Shown here in pieces: positions 23,953 to 32,676 of a stretch of DNA of 64,000 nucleotides. Source of the DNA: an uncultured Hymenobacter sp. (GTDB lineage: Bacteria > Bacteroidota > Bacteroidia > Cytophagales > Hymenobacteraceae); NCBI GenBank assembly GCA_913776615.1, contig CAJYPK010000040.1:231860-295859 (forward strand), read 5' to 3'. Below the pieces are notes generated by a model that worked only from the letters and a program-made list of their open reading frames with translations, ran no database searches and had not been told where the DNA came from. The first letter of the stretch is position 1; each line of letters begins with the position of its first letter. A program made the translations under genes and the position numbers.

Positions 23953-26900
23953 TCAGATGGAGGTGCGCTTGTCTTCTTCTACCGTCAGTACTTCGCGGGC
24001 GCGGCGGGTATCGCGCTCACGGCGGCTGGGGTTTTCGCGGCCGAATAGTTCGCGGAGGTTGTTGAATTCCTTGGTATGCAGCAGCGAGACACCGGCGCGG
24101 GGCTGGTTGACGGTGGTCACGATGTTGTCGCGCGGGGTGGTTTCGTAGCGCAGCTTGGCCCGGAATTTTCCGTCGGGCCGCAGGAAATACTCCAAGCTAA
24201 AGTCGCCGATGACCGAGGTTTGCGTGGCTGAGTAGGGTAGGCCGGTATTGGGGTTGATGGCCGACGAAGTAGAGTTGCTAATGCCGCCCTCGCGGGTGAG
24301 GCGCAGGCGGCCGCCCAGGAAAGAATAGCTCAGGCGCACCTGCAGGGCTTGCAACTGGTCGGCAGTGAGGCCGTTGATGTTGAAATCAATTTCCAGGTTC
24401 TGGTCAATCTGCGAGGTGAGCAGACCGAGCTGCGAGGAGATAATCTGGCCCAGGCTATTCTGTACCGCGTTGCCCTGCCCAGTGAGCGAGATGCCGCTGA
24501 AGCTGTTGCTGTTTTGTGGGGATAATGTGCGGAACACGAGCAGGCTGAATACTTGGCGATTCAGCTCCTGCTCGTCGTTGCGCAGCAGCGCGATAAAGGC
24601 CGCCAGGTCGTTTTGCAGCGAGCTGGGCGCGTCGTCAAACTCCAGCGCCAGCTTGATAACGGGTAGCAGCAGCGGGCCGGTCAGGTTCATTACAGCCGTG
24701 ACGGGCACCACGGCCGCGCTCGTGCCCGAGCCGCTGGTCGAGAGGATCGGGGCCAGCGACGTGCGTTGGGTATAGGTGGCCGTCACGTTCATCTGGCCGT
24801 CGAGCGGGTCGCCATTCCAGGTGATAACACCGCCGGGCTGTACCACAAACTCTTTATTGACCAGCCCTTGCAGCGTGAAGTTGTACGCCCCGCGCACAAT
24901 CTCCACCTGGCCGTACATGTTGAAATCGCCCCGCGTGTCGATGGCCAGCCGCAGCTGTCCGGTGGCCGTGCCCCGAATTACGTCGCCCGTGCTCTCGTCC
25001 AGCAGGATTTCCAGGTAGGCATCGGGCGTCACCGTCAAATTCATGTTGAGCTGAATGCCCGACAGGTCTACTTTATCCTGCGCGGCGATAAGGGCCGCCT
25101 GCCGGGCCTGGCGGCGGCGCACCGAGTCGGGCAGGTTACGATTGACGAAGCGGATGTAGCTGGCCTGCTCGGCCTTGGCGGCGTTGTCGAGGGGTAGGGC
25201 CAGCCGGGTGCCGGCCTCCGAGGTAGCGGTTACGTTGACTACCAGGTCGCTTACCGGGCCGCGTACGGTGGCGGTGCCAGTAGCGTAGGCCGTGCCGAAA
25301 TACAGGTCGTTGTCGCGCCGCGTGGTACGCAGCACCTGAAACTTCCGGAAATTGGCGCTCATGTCCAGCGTCATATTCTGGAAGCCTTGGTGCTTGATGA
25401 GACCGGTCACGGTGCCCAGGTTGCCCTGCGCGTCGCGCAGCTGCACGTTGCTGAAGGAAATAGACGAGGTGGTGAAGCTGATGCGGTCGGCAAACTTATA
25501 AGTAGTGCCCAGGTAGCCAAAGGTGAAGCGGCCGTCCGTTACATCGACCGTACCAGCCAGGGTCGGGGCGTCGAACATGCCGCCGAGCTGCAATTGGCCA
25601 CGCCCCGTGCCGCCCAGTCGCTGCAAAATACCTTCCAGAAAAGGCTGGGCTAGTACCACTGGGGCATCGTTGAGCTCCCCGACCAAGTTGAACTGCTGGG
25701 TAGTAGAGCGCGGTGCCAGGTAGCCCGTTACGGTAAGCACCCGTTGCTGCTGGCGAGCTACGTCGAGGTTAAGGCGTAGCTGGCTGGTTGGATTGTCCCA
25801 GTCGCCGCGCCCGGCCACCTGCCCGATGGGCGTACCCTCGTACACAAGCGAATCGACGGCCAGCGTACTATTGATAGCCAATTGGTTGTAGATGCCGCTC
25901 ACGGCCGCCTGCATGTTCAGGCGCCCGCCCAGCCGCTGGCCAATAACCGAATTGAGGGTGCTCAGGTCAAAATTGGCGATGTCGAGCCTGAGCGGCGGTT
26001 GGCGTGGGTCGGGCGAGATGATGCCTTGCGCGCTCAGCCGCTCGCTATCGTGGCTGAGTACGAAGTTTTGAATGTCAAACTCCTTGCCCCCGCCGCTGAT
26101 TTTAACCGAGTTATCCGCCGCGATTACGTAATCCTGGTTCAGCAGGTGCAGGCCGCTGCGGCGGAATACCACCTGCACCGCCCCCGGCAAAAAGCCCAGC
26201 GCGCCGTTGATAGTAGCCCGGTTGGTGGTACCACTCTGGGCCAGCGAGGTGGAGAAGTTGATGCGCTGCTGGTCCCACACCGCTTCGAGTACAAACTTTT
26301 CGGTGCGGCCCAGGGTAGGCACAATCTGGTGCTCCGATGTTACACTGGCCTGGGCCAGGACCTCAGGCTGGTAGGGTAGCTTGGAAGTAGTAAAATCAAA
26401 CTCCGTGGCGGAGGTATGCACCGGCCCGTACCAGATGCTGTCGAACCGTCCTCCCAGCTGCAAAATCGACGTTTCACCCTGCCGGAACGAGCCGTCGAGG
26501 TGGCTGCGGTCGGCAATCTGCAAGTCGGGCATGAACAAATTAAGCAGCGGGTTAACGTGCTTAAGATTGACGTTCAAGTCGATGGTATAATTGGGCGATG
26601 CCCGCTGGCGCTTGCGCCGGTAATAGGCGGCCGTGACCGCCGCGTTGCTTTCAAAATTGAGCCGGTACTCGTGCCAGAGCGTCTGCAAGTCGCGCGATAC
26701 GGCGGCGATTTCAAACGCCCCGTTAGCCGTAAGGTCCAGCAGCTCCGAGCGCAGCGTGACCTGGCGCTGGCCGCGGCTGTTGCGCGTGCTGCGCACATCC
26801 AGTGTATCGAGGTCGAGGCTTTGGCCTTGCAGCGTGAAATGCGAGCCGCGCAGCTGCGCGGTACCCAGCAGGGAGTCGAGCTGGGTGCCGCGCAGGTTGA

Positions 26901-28563
26901 CGCGGGCCGTGGTGCTCACCGTGAGCGGCACACTCAGCAGCCCGAGGGCGCCGAGGTTAGCGTGAGCCACAGTAGCTTGCACGTCAATGCGTTGGTGCCG
27001 AGGGTCGAGGTTGAACTCCCCATCGGCGGTCAGGCGCACGGCTGGGTCGTTGGCCGTTATCTTACCCTTAAAGCCCTGGCCGGCAAAGTCGCCGTCGAGA
27101 CTCAAATTGCGGTAGCGGTAGCCGTTGAGCCAGATGGCCGGCACGCTCAATACGGCGTGCCCCTTGGCGATGGGCGGCACGAAGCCCGTGCCGCTCACCC
27201 GTCCATTTACCGTTACGTCCCGGATAATTGACTCATCCCCAATAAATTTGCCCAGGTTGAAAGCTGTGCTGCGAACAGTGCCTTCGTACACGGCATGGTC
27301 AAAGTCGCTCTTGGTTTTTAGGTTGACGTCGGTGGCTACCGTTCCCAGCGCTGTGTTGAAGCTGGCTTTGCCTACGAAGTCGTTGTAAAAGCCGATAAAC
27401 TGCCCGTTGAGCTTCACCAGGCCCAGCCGCTGCACCAGCCGGTTGGCCGAGGCGGGTAAAAACTTGCGCAAGTCGGCGGCGTCGATTTGTGAGGGTTGGA
27501 GGCGCAAGTCAATCAGGCTTTCGCGCCAGCGGGGTAGATTGTCGGCGTTGGCGCGGGCCGCGATGATATGGGTGCGGCGGCCGTAGCGCACATCCAGGTT
27601 TTTGATCTGAAAATTGCGCACGTAGCCCTTGGCATCACCCGAGAGCACCACGGAATCTTTCAGCGAGGCCAGCTGCGGGGCAAATTTGGCAATGTCGTCG
27701 GTGTAGAGCCGGGTGCCGCGCAGCTGCGTTACCACCCGCATCGAGTCGTTGAAATCCGAAAAATTGCCGAAGCGCTTGTACTCAAAGCGGACGTACTTGC
27801 GCAGTTCGCTGCGACCTAGCCGCAGGGTCAGATCTTTAAATTCCCAGAAGTGCTTATTGTACTGAATGTTGGCCGTCAGCTCGTGCAGGCGCGTTTTAGT
27901 GGGCGTCTCCACGGTCCGCAGGCCCGCGATGCGGGCGCGCAGGGTGTCAGTTTTCCAGTTGAGGTTGGAAATGTCGGCGTAGATGCTGTCGGCCACCAAG
28001 TGGTTGTAGTCGATGCTACTGCCGTAGTAAGGCTCGCGGGGCCGGTCGGGCCGCTCCAGGGCAAAGTGACCGTTGCGAATAGCAATGTCGTGGAGCTGAA
28101 AGTCGAAGGGCTTGCTCGTCGTGGTCGTATCCGGCGGCCCGCTCAGGCGCTTCATGGCGGCCAGAAACTGGTCGAGCGTAGTGGAGTCGGGCTGGCCGGC
28201 CACATCGCGCAGCACAAAGCGCGGCTCGGTGAGCGTGAGCGTACCCACGTGCAGGTGGCGCGGGTCGAACACCGAAAAAAGCTTGATGTCGGCATCGACC
28301 TTGCCCACGCCGAAGAGTTCGCCGCCGCGCCGGTCCAGCACCTGCACGCCCTCCAGCAGCACGTGCGAAAACGGCCGGATATCGACGCTGCCGATGGTCA
28401 CCGACTGCCCTAGCTTGCCCGACAGCACGCTGGCTACCTGCTGGGCCACCCGCGTTTGTACGCTCGGTACGCGCAGCGCCAGTAGTACGCCACCCACCAC
28501 CAGCACTAGCGCAATGGCCAGCCCAAGCAAGATTCGGAGCAGAATACGAAAAAAGCGACGCAC
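23953..28563 (-). CDS. tamB: Translocation and assembly module subunit TamB-type protein
   Basis: The 1536-residue protein has one N-terminal membrane anchor (ILLGLAIALVLVVGGVLLALRV) and a very long periplasmic part made of repeated beta-strands, ending in the conserved DUF490/TamB domain (from about residue 1130, with LNMNLTVTPDAYLEILLDESTGDVIRGTATGQLRL and the motif GAYNFTLQGLVNKEFVVQPGGVITWNGDPLDGQMNVTATY written here only by its ends). In Gram-negative bacteria TamB forms a hydrophobic groove for lipid traffic between the membranes and helps outer-membrane assembly. It is unusually close to the class of large Bacteroidota homologs. It has no TamA neighbour here. Confidence 0.92.
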   Translation of the reverse strand: MRRFFRILLRILLGLAIALVLVVGGVLLALRVPSVQTRVAQQVASVLSGKLGQSVTIGSVDIRPFSHVLLEGVQVLDRRGGELFGVGKVDADIKLFSVFDPRHLHVGTLTLTEPRFVLRDVAGQPDSTTLDQFLAAMKRLSGPPDTTTTSKPFDFQLHDIAIRNGHFALERPDRPREPYYGSSIDYNHLVADSIYADISNLNWKTDTLRARIAGLRTVETPTKTRLHELTANIQYNKHFWEFKDLTLRLGRSELRKYVRFEYKRFGNFSDFNDSMRVVTQLRGTRLYTDDIAKFAPQLASLKDSVVLSGDAKGYVRNFQIKNLDVRYGRRTHIIAARANADNLPRWRESLIDLRLQPSQIDAADLRKFLPASANRLVQRLGLVKLNGQFIGFYNDFVGKASFNTALGTVATDVNLKTKSDFDHAVYEGTVRSTAFNLGKFIGDESIIRDVTVNGRVSGTGFVPPIAKGHAVLSVPAIWLNGYRYRNLSLDGDFAGQGFKGKITANDPAVRLTADGEFNLDPRHQRIDVQATVAHANLGALGLLSVPLTVSTTARVNLRGTQLDSLLGTAQLRGSHFTLQGQSLDLDTLDVRSTRNSRGQRQVTLRSELLDLTANGAFEIAAVSRDLQTLWHEYRLNFESNAAVTAAYYRRKRQRASPNYTIDLNVNLKHVNPLLNLFMPDLQIADRSHLDGSFRQGETSILQLGGRFDSIWYGPVHTSATEFDFTTSKLPYQPEVLAQASVTSEHQIVPTLGRTEKFVLEAVWDQQRINFSTSLAQSGTTNRATINGALGFLPGAVQVVFRRSGLHLLNQDYVIAADNSVKISGGGKEFDIQNFVLSHDSERLSAQGIISPDPRQPPLRLDIANFDLSTLNSVIGQRLGGRLNMQAAVSGIYNQLAINSTLAVDSLVYEGTPIGQVAGRGDWDNPTSQLRLNLDVARQQQRVLTVTGYLAPRSTTQQFNLVGELNDAPVVLAQPFLEGILQRLGGTGRGQLQLGGMFDAPTLAGTVDVTDGRFTFGYLGTTYKFADRISFTTSSISFSNVQLRDAQGNLGTVTGLIKHQGFQNMTLDMSANFRKFQVLRTTRRDNDLYFGTAYATGTATVRGPVSDLVVNVTATSEAGTRLALPLDNAAKAEQASYIRFVNRNLPDSVRRRQARQAALIAAQDKVDLSGIQLNMNLTVTPDAYLEILLDESTGDVIRGTATGQLRLAIDTRGDFNMYGQVEIVRGAYNFTLQGLVNKEFVVQPGGVITWNGDPLDGQMNVTATYTQRTSLAPILSTSGSGTSAAVVPVTAVMNLTGPLLLPVIKLALEFDDAPSSLQNDLAAFIALLRNDEQELNRQVFSLLVFRTLSPQNSNSFSGISLTGQGNAVQNSLGQIISSQLGLLTSQIDQNLEIDFNINGLTADQLQALQVRLSYSFLGGRLRLTREGGISNSTSSAINPNTGLPYSATQTSVIGDFSLEYFLRPDGKFRAKLRYETTPRDNIVTTVNQPRAGVSLLHTKEFNNLRELFGRENPSRRERDTRRAREVLTVEEDKRTSI

Positions 28564-28612
28564 AAAAAACAGCGAATGCAGGTTTAAGGAAAGCCGATTC
28601 TAGCCAATACCA

Positions 28613-28625
28613 ACGCAAAGGTGCG
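28613..28625 (-). promoter_or_regulatory. Possible tamB -7 element
   Basis: On the minus strand CACCTTTGCG resembles the TAnnTTTG element, about 50 bp before the tamB start. Confidence 0.3.
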
Positions 28626-28690
28626 GCTTTTAGCGCGCACTCACGCCGCCAACGAAGAAGCCGTAGCGCAGGTTCGCCCGAACTTTGTTG

Positions 28691-28832
28691 GAGTTATGAG
28701 TTAAAAGTTATGAGTTAGAAGTTGCCCAGCAATAGCATTACTACGGCGAGGCAGCGGCACCGCACTCAGAATTCCCAGCGCAGGCTCGCGCACTACAGCT
28801 AACTCATAACTTCTAACTCATAATTCATAATT
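28691..28832. repeat. GAGTTATGAG inverted repeat
   Basis: Two clusters of the word GTTATGAGTTAGAAGTT and its complement occupy 28691-28723 and 28801-28832, with a perfect 16-bp match (28708-28723 and 28808-28823). They lie between the divergent tamB and tsaD genes, with the inner 77 bp unique. Confidence 0.75.
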
Positions 28833-28840
28833 ACTTAAAA

Positions 28841-29842
28841 ATGAACATACTTGCCATCGAGTCGAGCTGCGACGACACCGGCGCGGCGGTTTTTAAAGAT
28901 GGCCAGCTACTCAGCAATGTAGTAGCCAGCCAGGCCGTGCACGAGCAGTACGGCGGGGTGGTGCCCGAGCTGGCCTCGCGGGCGCACCAGCAGCACCTGC
29001 TACCCGTAGTTACGGCCGCGTTGCGTCGGGCGGGCCTTACCAAAGACGATCTCGACGCCGTGGCCGTGACGCAGGGGCCGGGCTTGCTGGGCTCGCTGCT
29101 CGTCGGCAATCTGTTTGCCAAGAGCCTGGCGCTGGCCCTGGGCAAGCCGCTGCTGGCCGTCAACCACATGCGGGCGCACATCCTGGCGCACTTCATTCGC
29201 GAGCCCAAGCCCGGCTTCCCGTTTTTGTGCCTCACCGTGAGCGGCGGGCACACCCAGCTGGTGATAGTGCGCTCGGCGCTGGACATGGAAATTCTGGGCC
29301 AGACCATCGATGACGCGGCCGGCGAGGCCTTCGATAAAACGGCCAAGCTGCTGGGCCTGCCTTATCCCGGTGGCCCCCGCCTCGACAAGCTGGCCCAGAC
29401 CGGCAACCCCCGCCGCTTCGAGTTCCCGCTGGGTGCGCTCGAAGGCTATAGCTTCTCCTTCAGTGGGTTGAAAACCTCGGTGCTCTACTTCCTCAAAAAG
29501 GAAACTGCCGCCAACCCCAATTTTATTCAGGAAAACCTGGCCGACCTCTGCGCCAGTATTCAGCACACCATCGTGCAAACGCTATTGCGCCAGCTCAAAA
29601 AGGCCGTGCAAGCTACCGGTCTGCGCCAAGTGGCCCTGGCTGGTGGCGTCGCCGCCAACTCGGGCCTGCGCCAAGGGCTGCTGGCCCTGGCCGAAGCCGA
29701 GGGTTGGGAAGTATTCATCCCGGATTTCGAATTTTGCACCGACAACGCGGCGATGGTGGGCCAGGCCGCCATCTTCCAGTATGAGGCCGGCGACTTTGCC
29801 AGCCAGCTCACCAGCCCCGACCCCCGCCTGAAACTAACGTAA
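28841..29842 (+). CDS. tsaD: tRNA N6-adenosine threonylcarbamoyltransferase
   Basis: The 333-residue enzyme transfers the threonylcarbamoyl group to A37 of ANN-decoding tRNAs. It has the N-terminal ESSCDDTGAAV motif, the metal-binding His pair in NHMRAHILAHF, the VSGGHTQLV nucleotide-binding segment, and the DDAAGEAFDKTAKLLGLPYPGGP block. Length and all motifs are normal. It is transcribed divergently from tamB and 277 bp from it, with a repeat in the gap. Confidence 0.98.
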   Translation: MNILAIESSCDDTGAAVFKDGQLLSNVVASQAVHEQYGGVVPELASRAHQQHLLPVVTAALRRAGLTKDDLDAVAVTQGPGLLGSLLVGNLFAKSLALALGKPLLAVNHMRAHILAHFIREPKPGFPFLCLTVSGGHTQLVIVRSALDMEILGQTIDDAAGEAFDKTAKLLGLPYPGGPRLDKLAQTGNPRRFEFPLGALEGYSFSFSGLKTSVLYFLKKETAANPNFIQENLADLCASIQHTIVQTLLRQLKKAVQATGLRQVALAGGVAANSGLRQGLLALAEAEGWEVFIPDFEFCTDNAAMVGQAAIFQYEAGDFASQLTSPDPRLKLT

Positions 29843-29878
29843 GCAGTTACTTAAGGCCTCCCAGAATTACGTCTGCAT

Positions 29879-29937
29879 AGTCAGCCCGCCGACGGCGGGC
29901 GTATCCGCGTAATCCGTTAAATCCGTTAAATCTGCGG
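29879..29937 (-). repeat. R1 repeat copy 6 (before smpB)
   Basis: 59-bp copy from AGTCAGCCCGCC to AAATCTGCGG. Its outer CTGCGG end is one base before the smpB ATG, so smpB is translated directly from the repeat edge. Confidence 0.93.
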
Positions 29938-29938
29938 T

Positions 29939-30394
29939 ATGAAAGATAAAACTCCCGCTCCCGTCAACATTAGAAACCGCCGCGCCAGCCACGAATACAC
30001 CTTCCTGGCCAAATACGATGCGGGCCTGATGCTGCAAGGCACCGAAATAAAAAGCATCCGCGCCGGCGAGGCCAACCTGCAGGATGGCTACTGTACCTTC
30101 GACCATAAGGGCGACCTGTGGGTGCATAGTGTACGCATAGCGCCTTATTCGCTAGGTACTTATAATAACCACGATGCCATGCGCACCCGCAAGCTGCTGC
30201 TCACCAAGCGCGAGCTTAAGCAGCTGGCCGGTAAAATGGATAATGGCCTTACCATCATCCCCCTGCGCCTGTTCATCACCGACCGGGGCTTCGCCAAGCT
30301 CGAAATCGCCCTGGCCCAGGGCAAAAAGCTCTTCGATAAGCGCGAAGATCTCAAGGCCAAAGATCAGAAGCGCGAAATGGAGCGCTTTCGGTAA
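29939..30394 (+). CDS. smpB: SsrA-binding protein
   Basis: The 151-residue protein binds tmRNA and brings it to stalled ribosomes. It shows IRNRRASHEYTFLAKYDAGLMLQGTEIKSIRAGEANLQDGY, split here into parts: the early NRRASHEY and the GTEIKS motif; and the C-terminal KKLFDKREDLKAKDQKREMER tail. Length is normal. The tail residues needed for ribosome engagement are present. R1 copy 6 lies directly upstream, so its promoter is either within or upstream of the repeat. Confidence 0.98.
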   Translation: MKDKTPAPVNIRNRRASHEYTFLAKYDAGLMLQGTEIKSIRAGEANLQDGYCTFDHKGDLWVHSVRIAPYSLGTYNNHDAMRTRKLLLTKRELKQLAGKMDNGLTIIPLRLFITDRGFAKLEIALAQGKKLFDKREDLKAKDQKREMERFR

Positions 30395-30396
30395 GC

Positions 30397-30508
30397 GGTG
30401 AGGTGGTGAGATAGTGAATTGGTGAGTTTGCTATTCTTGCACTGAGCAGCCGAAGCAGCCCTACAATTAACTTTAAAACTCACCACCTCACTATTTCATC
30501 ATCTCACC
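30397..30508. repeat. R3 repeat (GGTGAG family), copy A
   Basis: Inverted repeat with arms 30397-30428 and 30477-30508 made of GGTGAG, GGTGGTGAG and AGTGAA words. The right arm ends three bases before the TTG start of the NlpC/P60 gene. The inner 48 bp are unique. Confidence 0.85.
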
Positions 30509-30510
30509 TT

Positions 30511-31305
30511 TTGAACCACGGTATTTGCGCGCTGAGCGCCGTGCCCGTCCGCGCTGAGCCTACCGACCGCGCCGAGCTGGTCACCGAATTATTGTTTGGC
30601 GAGTGCTACTCGGTGCTGAGCACGCAGGGCAACTGGCTGCGGATTGAGGCCGCCGCCGATGGCTACCTAGGCTGGATAGATTTCAAGCAGCACCGCCCGG
30701 TAAGCGAAAAATACTTTGCCGCCTGGCGGGCCCAAGACCATCCCCGCGTACTCGACCTGGTGCAGGTAGTGTCCAGCGCTACCATGCGGCAGCCCATTAC
30801 GCTGGGGTGCCGCCTGCCCTTTTTCGACGGCATGACGCTGAAGGTGGGGGATGATAACCCGTTGTTTTACAACGGTACGGCCACCAATCTGGCCCAGCAT
30901 TGCCAGCCCGAGCGCCAACTGGCTGTGTTGCGCAAAATGGGGCAGCACTTTCTGCGGGCACCCTACGTATGGGGCGGCAAGCAAGTGTTTGGTCTCGACT
31001 GCTCGGGGCTGATGCAGACGCTGTTTGGCCTCATTGGCATTCAGCTGCCACGCGATGCCCGCCAGCAGATTGCGCTGGGCGAGCCCGTCGACTTTGTGGC
31101 CCAGGCCCGGCCCGGCGACCTGGCTTTTTTCGATAATGCCGACGGGGCCATTGTGCACGTGGGCCTGATTCTGGACGATGGTCTCATCCTGCACGCGCAC
31201 GGCGAAGTGCGCCTCGACCCCCTCGACCACCACGGCATCTTCAACCGCGACCGCCAGAAGTACAGCCATAAGCTACGCCTGATAAAGCGGGTTTTGGTAT
31301 TCTGA
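30511..31305 (+). CDS. NlpC/P60 (C40) family peptidase with SH3-like domain
   Basis: The 264-residue protein has an N-terminal SH3b-like domain (about residues 5-65, ELVTELLFGECYSVL, GYLGWIDFKQH) and a C-terminal NlpC/P60 domain: Cys in VFGLDCSGLMQTLF, His in AIVHVGLILDDG, and a second His in LILHAHGEVRLD. The family hydrolyses D-gamma-glutamyl-meso-diaminopimelate bonds in peptidoglycan. It starts with TTG at 30511, the only start codon compatible with the SH3b domain; no ATG is in frame. No signal peptide is evident, as is common in this Bacteroidota subgroup. Confidence 0.9.
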   Translation: MNHGICALSAVPVRAEPTDRAELVTELLFGECYSVLSTQGNWLRIEAAADGYLGWIDFKQHRPVSEKYFAAWRAQDHPRVLDLVQVVSSATMRQPITLGCRLPFFDGMTLKVGDDNPLFYNGTATNLAQHCQPERQLAVLRKMGQHFLRAPYVWGGKQVFGLDCSGLMQTLFGLIGIQLPRDARQQIALGEPVDFVAQARPGDLAFFDNADGAIVHVGLILDDGLILHAHGEVRLDPLDHHGIFNRDRQKYSHKLRLIKRVLVF

Positions 31306-31306
31306 C

Positions 31307-31405
31307 GTAGCGCAAGCTTTAGCTTGCAGGCGAGCGGAGCGAGCAGCTACGTAAGCGAACGTCCCCTCACGCTCTTGCTCGCTCGCAAGCTAAAGCTTAC
31401 GCTAC
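31307..31405. repeat. R2 repeat (GTAGCG family), copy A
   Basis: Arms 31307-31327 and 31385-31405 (GTAGCGCAAGCTTTAGCTTG and complement) differ at one base. The inner part contains AGCAGCTACGTAAGCGAACG, which is shared with copy B. It separates the convergent NlpC/P60 and ung genes. Confidence 0.9.
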
Positions 31406-31410
31406 GGGCT

Positions 31411-32073
31411 CTACCACACTATCGGCTTTTCGCCGTGCTGCTCCAGCCAGGCATTGGTTTGGCTGAAGGGCTTGGAGCCGAAGAAGCCCCGGTCTGCCGA
31501 GTAGGGCGAGGGGTGAGCAGCCTTGAGAATCAAGTGCTTGCTGGCATCAATCAGCACTTCCTTTTTCTGCGCGTAGGCTCCCCACAGGATGAATACTACG
31601 TGCGGCCGCCCGGCCGACACTTGGCGGATGACCTCGTCGGTAAACTCTTCCCAGCCTTTGCGCTGGTGCGAGCCGGGGGTGGCCGCTCGCACGGTGAGCG
31701 TGGCGTTGAGAAGTAGTACGCCCTGGCTGGCCCAGCGGTCGAGGTTGCCGTTGGCCGGGGCCGGCGTGCCGGGAATATCGTCTTGCAATTCCTTGAAAAT
31801 ATTGTGCAGCGACGGCGGCGTCCGCACGCCCTCATTCACCGAGAAAGCCAGGCCGTGCGCCTGGCCCTTCCCGTGGTAAGGGTCCTGGCCCAGGATGACG
31901 ACCTTCACCTCGTCGAAGGGACAGGCGTCGAAAGCGTGGAAAATCTGCGAGCCGAGCGGGTAAACGGTGGTCGTGGCGTATTCGCCTCGCACCCAGGCCG
32001 TGAGCTTTTGAAAATAGGGCTTCTCAAATTCAGCGGCGAGCACGGGCCGCCAGCTTTCGGCAATCTTAACCAT
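31411..32073 (-). CDS. ung: Uracil-DNA glycosylase
   Basis: The 220-residue family-1 enzyme removes uracil from DNA. It has the water-activating Asp in VILGQDPYHGKGQAHG, the LLLNATLTVRAATPGSH segment and the second active-site motif LKAAHPSPYSADRGF. Length is normal. It is convergent with the NlpC/P60 gene and divergent from apaG. A perfect -7 element TAGTTTTG lies at 32113-32106. Confidence 0.98.
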   Translation of the reverse strand: MVKIAESWRPVLAAEFEKPYFQKLTAWVRGEYATTTVYPLGSQIFHAFDACPFDEVKVVILGQDPYHGKGQAHGLAFSVNEGVRTPPSLHNIFKELQDDIPGTPAPANGNLDRWASQGVLLLNATLTVRAATPGSHQRKGWEEFTDEVIRQVSAGRPHVVFILWGAYAQKKEVLIDASKHLILKAAHPSPYSADRGFFGSKPFSQTNAWLEQHGEKPIVW

Positions 32074-32105
32074 GAGGGGGAAGGGGGTAAGCGAAAAAAA
32101 CGAGC

Positions 32106-32113
32106 CAAAACTA
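32106..32113 (-). promoter_or_regulatory. -7 element of ung
   Basis: TAGTTTTG on the minus strand fits TAnnTTTG exactly, 32 bp before the start codon. Confidence 0.55.
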
Positions 32114-32178
32114 AACGGTCCGGCCCGGCGTTAGGCCACAAAAACAAAGCGTCCGGGGCTACTATTATCCCGGCAGCG

Positions 32179-32186
32179 TAATTTTG
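32179..32186 (+). promoter_or_regulatory. -7 element of apaG
   Basis: TAATTTTG fits TAnnTTTG exactly and lies 12 bp before ATG 32199. It also shows that the TTG at 32184, inside the element, cannot be the translation start. Confidence 0.65.
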
Positions 32187-32198
32187 CCGGCCGCCGCC

Positions 32199-32585
32199 AT
32201 GCCAACTACCACTACGCAGGGCGTAACCGTTACGGTTACGACCAACTATCTGCCCGACTACTCCAGCCCCGCCCAGGAGCACTACGTATTTGCCTATCGC
32301 ATCGATATTCGCAATGATAGCGAATTTACCGTCAAGCTCTTGCGCCGCCACTGGTACATCTCCGACGTGGGCATGAGTGTGCGCGAGGTAGAAGGTGAGG
32401 GGGTCGTGGGCCGCACCCCCGTATTGGAGCCCGGCGAGGCGCATCAATACGTGAGCGGCTGTAATCTGAAATCGGGCATGGGTAAAATGCGCGGCACCTA
32501 CCTCATGGAGCGCGTGGCCACCGGGGAGCATTTTGAGGTGAACATTCCGGAGTTTACCCTGATGGTGCCGTTCCGGATGAACTGA
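32199..32585 (+). CDS. apaG: ApaG-domain protein (Co2+/Mg2+ efflux-associated)
   Basis: The 128-residue protein consists of one ApaG (DUF525) beta-sandwich: TTQGVTVTVTTNYLPDYSSP, YVFAYRIDIRNDSEFTVKLLRRHWYISD and the C-terminal MRGTYLMERVATGEHFEVNIPEFTL. The name derives from enteric bacteria, where the gene is linked to cobalt resistance; the molecular role remains unclear. The ATG at 32199 is used since the earlier TTG lies in the promoter. Confidence 0.95.
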   Translation: MPTTTTQGVTVTVTTNYLPDYSSPAQEHYVFAYRIDIRNDSEFTVKLLRRHWYISDVGMSVREVEGEGVVGRTPVLEPGEAHQYVSGCNLKSGMGKMRGTYLMERVATGEHFEVNIPEFTLMVPFRMN

Positions 32586-32676
32586 TTTCTCTGGCGGTTA
32601 GCTGCTGGCAACTAGCTGTTGGCTTCTGGGCTGGCGGGAAGCTGGTAGTGGATCGCTTCATGCTACCTACTGCCAC

